Part shown: positions 49,565 to 50,307 of the stretch, in pieces
Layout: the number at the start of each line of letters is the position of its first letter
Numbering within the stretch: the stretch's first letter is position 1
DNA from: Nonomuraea turkmeniaca
GTDB lineage: Bacteria > Actinomycetota > Actinomycetes > Streptosporangiales > Streptosporangiaceae
Assembly: GCF_005889735.1 (NCBI RefSeq)
Contig: NZ_VCKY01000053.1
Coordinates: 1 to 50,307 of the forward strand
Direction: 5' to 3'
DNA: 50,307 nucleotides
Program-made: the position numbers and the translations under genes
Notes under the pieces: generated by a model
Databases searched by the model: none
Seen by the model: only the letters and a program-made list of their open reading frames with translations
Told to the model about the DNA's origin: nothing

Positions 49565-50046
49565 CCGAAGAAGAGCCGCGCCTGTCGGCTGAGGAGATGA
49601 TCGACCGGCTGGAGTCGTCGCTGTCGCCGGGAAGGCGGGTGCGGGCGGTGGCGGCGCTGGTGGTGGGGCTTGCCGGTGCGGTGTTCGTGGCCGCGCTGTG
49701 GGGGAGTGAGCCGGGGCCGCTGCCGGGCCGTACTCATCTGGCGTTCGCGCTGTTCACAGTGTTCTGCCTGACGTGGGCCGGCTACGGCGGGTGGCTGGTG
49801 ACGCGCCGGGTGCCGCTGTTCGCGACCGATCGGGTGATCGCGGGCTGGATCGGCCTGGTGGCCTCCACCGTCACGACCGCGGTCCTGGCCGTCGTCGCCG
49901 TCCAGCGTGGCGCCGGGCTGGGGCTCGTGCTGGTGGCCGGAGGGCTCTTCGCCGGGGTGGCGCTGGTGCTGGTCGTACGGGCCCATGCCCGCCGAGCCGC
50001 GCTGCTGCGCCGCAAGCGTGAGCTGACCGGAGGGGCGGAGGAGTGA
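49561..50046 (+). CDS. Four-helix membrane protein, probable sigma-factor partner
   Basis: 161 residues. An N-terminal cytoplasmic part (SAEEMIDRLESSL) is followed by four hydrophobic helices (AVAALVVGLAGAVFVAALWG; LAFALFTVFCLTWAGYGGWL; IGLVASTVTTAVLAVVAVQ; LGLVLVAGGLFAGVALVLVV) and a basic tail. No zinc anti-sigma motif (HxxxCxxC) is present. Coupling to the sigma gene by a 4-bp overlap suggests an anti-sigma or sensor role, which is inference. Confidence 0.8.
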   Translation: MTEEEPRLSAEEMIDRLESSLSPGRRVRAVAALVVGLAGAVFVAALWGSEPGPLPGRTHLAFALFTVFCLTWAGYGGWLVTRRVPLFATDRVIAGWIGLVASTVTTAVLAVVAVQRGAGLGLVLVAGGLFAGVALVLVVRAHARRAALLRRKRELTGGAEE

Positions 50047-50185
50047 ACGCGCCAAGCGGCTACTGCCGTGGCTGGAAGCGGTGTGCCCGTTCCGTCCCTC
50101 GGACGCGCCGCCCGCGCTGCCACGCCGCAGTGTGCCGCTGGCGCAGGTCCCGCCCGTGCGGCCGGCCGTCAGGCCCACCTGGTAG
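50043..50185 (+). pseudogene. Possible third gene of the sigma operon, frameshifted
   Basis: GTG 50043 overlaps the previous stop (GTGA), but that frame gives unlikely protein. One base later the frame reads RAKRLLPWLEAVCPFRPSDA and then VPPVRPAVRPTW before a stop at 50183-50185, with about 88% G/C at third positions. A single lost base near 50050 would join the start to this frame. It may be a decayed small gene or a sequence error. Confidence 0.35.
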
Positions 50186-50220
50186 GAGCCAACGCCCGAC
50201 GGCACGCCAGAGCCGGTTTC

Positions 50221-50307
50221 TCAATGAGCCGAACCTGCGCGATCCCCATGCCACGACCGCCACAGAGCCGCGTACGTCCCCCCGGCCGCCACCAGCTCCT
50301 CATGCCC
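50221..50307 (-). CDS. C-terminal end of an ABC exporter ATPase (partial)
   Basis: The last 28 residues begin GHEELVAAGGTYAALWRSWH, the usual ending of fused ABC exporter proteins after the H-loop (G(S/T)HEELLA..G.YA.L). The stop is at 50221-50223. The remainder lies beyond the window. Confidence 0.85.
   Translation of the reverse strand, partial: GHEELVAAGGTYAALWRSWHGDRAGSAH

Noticed and set aside
1..50307. CRISPR arrays, tRNA and rRNA genes
   Set aside because: No regularly spaced repeats, cloverleaf-like sequences or conserved rRNA segments were seen on reading both strands; a covariance search would be the decisive test.

Overview
The window comes from a high-GC actinomycete. Coding third positions are strongly G/C, GTG starts are frequent, and genes overlap as ATGA or GTGA. 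It carries actinobacterial families such as a deazaflavin-type reductase, a Zur-boxed set of zinc-free ribosomal paralogues, XRE-STAND-WD40 proteins and an IS110 remnant. A Streptosporangiaceae-like host is an inference from overall style. No tRNA, rRNA or CRISPR array was seen.

Layout. 1-1200: a degraded left edge with the tail of one gene, a possible kinase fragment, a frameshifted IS110 transposase tail and a multiply frameshifted remnant. 1212-10407 (minus): one tightly coupled ten-gene operon with pyrD at its head, then an MFS transporter, an IclR regulator, a phosphoribosyltransferase-like protein, an M20 carbamoylase, pyrK, pyrC, a cupin-like protein, pyrF and a thymidylate-kinase-like gene. 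10670-17179 (plus): a divergent five-gene operon with an SDR, a GTP cyclohydrolase II-like enzyme, a nucleotidyltransferase-like protein and two ABC exporters. The two operons share a 262-bp promoter region and are the best candidate for an undescribed system. It could handle orotate (uptake, conversion to UMP, or breakdown through carbamoyl-aspartate), or it could make and export a pyrimidine-related metabolite with duplicated pyr enzymes as supply or self-resistance.

17308-19642: a zinc-starvation island. L32, S14, L28 and a shortened L31 run on the minus strand. A COG0523 protein without a P-loop and S18 run on the plus strand. A near-consensus Zur box lies between them. 20070-22464: a P1B-4 metal-efflux ATPase and its divergent ArsR-type sensor, with a palindromic operator. 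22715-26455: a membrane-anchored STAND/NACHT-like NTPase with a beta-propeller. 26590-30384: a ribose-type ABC importer (permease, double ATPase, binding protein). 30710-34438: an XRE-STAND-WD40 protein, divergent from a small secreted cysteine-containing peptide and a TPR protein.

36049-39685: small regulatory pairs: a deazaflavin-type reductase with TetR and twin operators, VOC with AraC, and DUF2975 with a YozG-like HTH. 39848-45367: a giant single-chain acyl-CoA carboxylase. 45683-47216: a rearrangement scar with a truncated TnpB-related gene, an unrelated gene tail and a 5'-truncated VOC gene. 47370-48602: a secreted RTX-repeat protein. 49046-50185: an ECF sigma factor with a membrane partner and a possibly frameshifted third gene. 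The right edge holds the tail of an ABC exporter gene.
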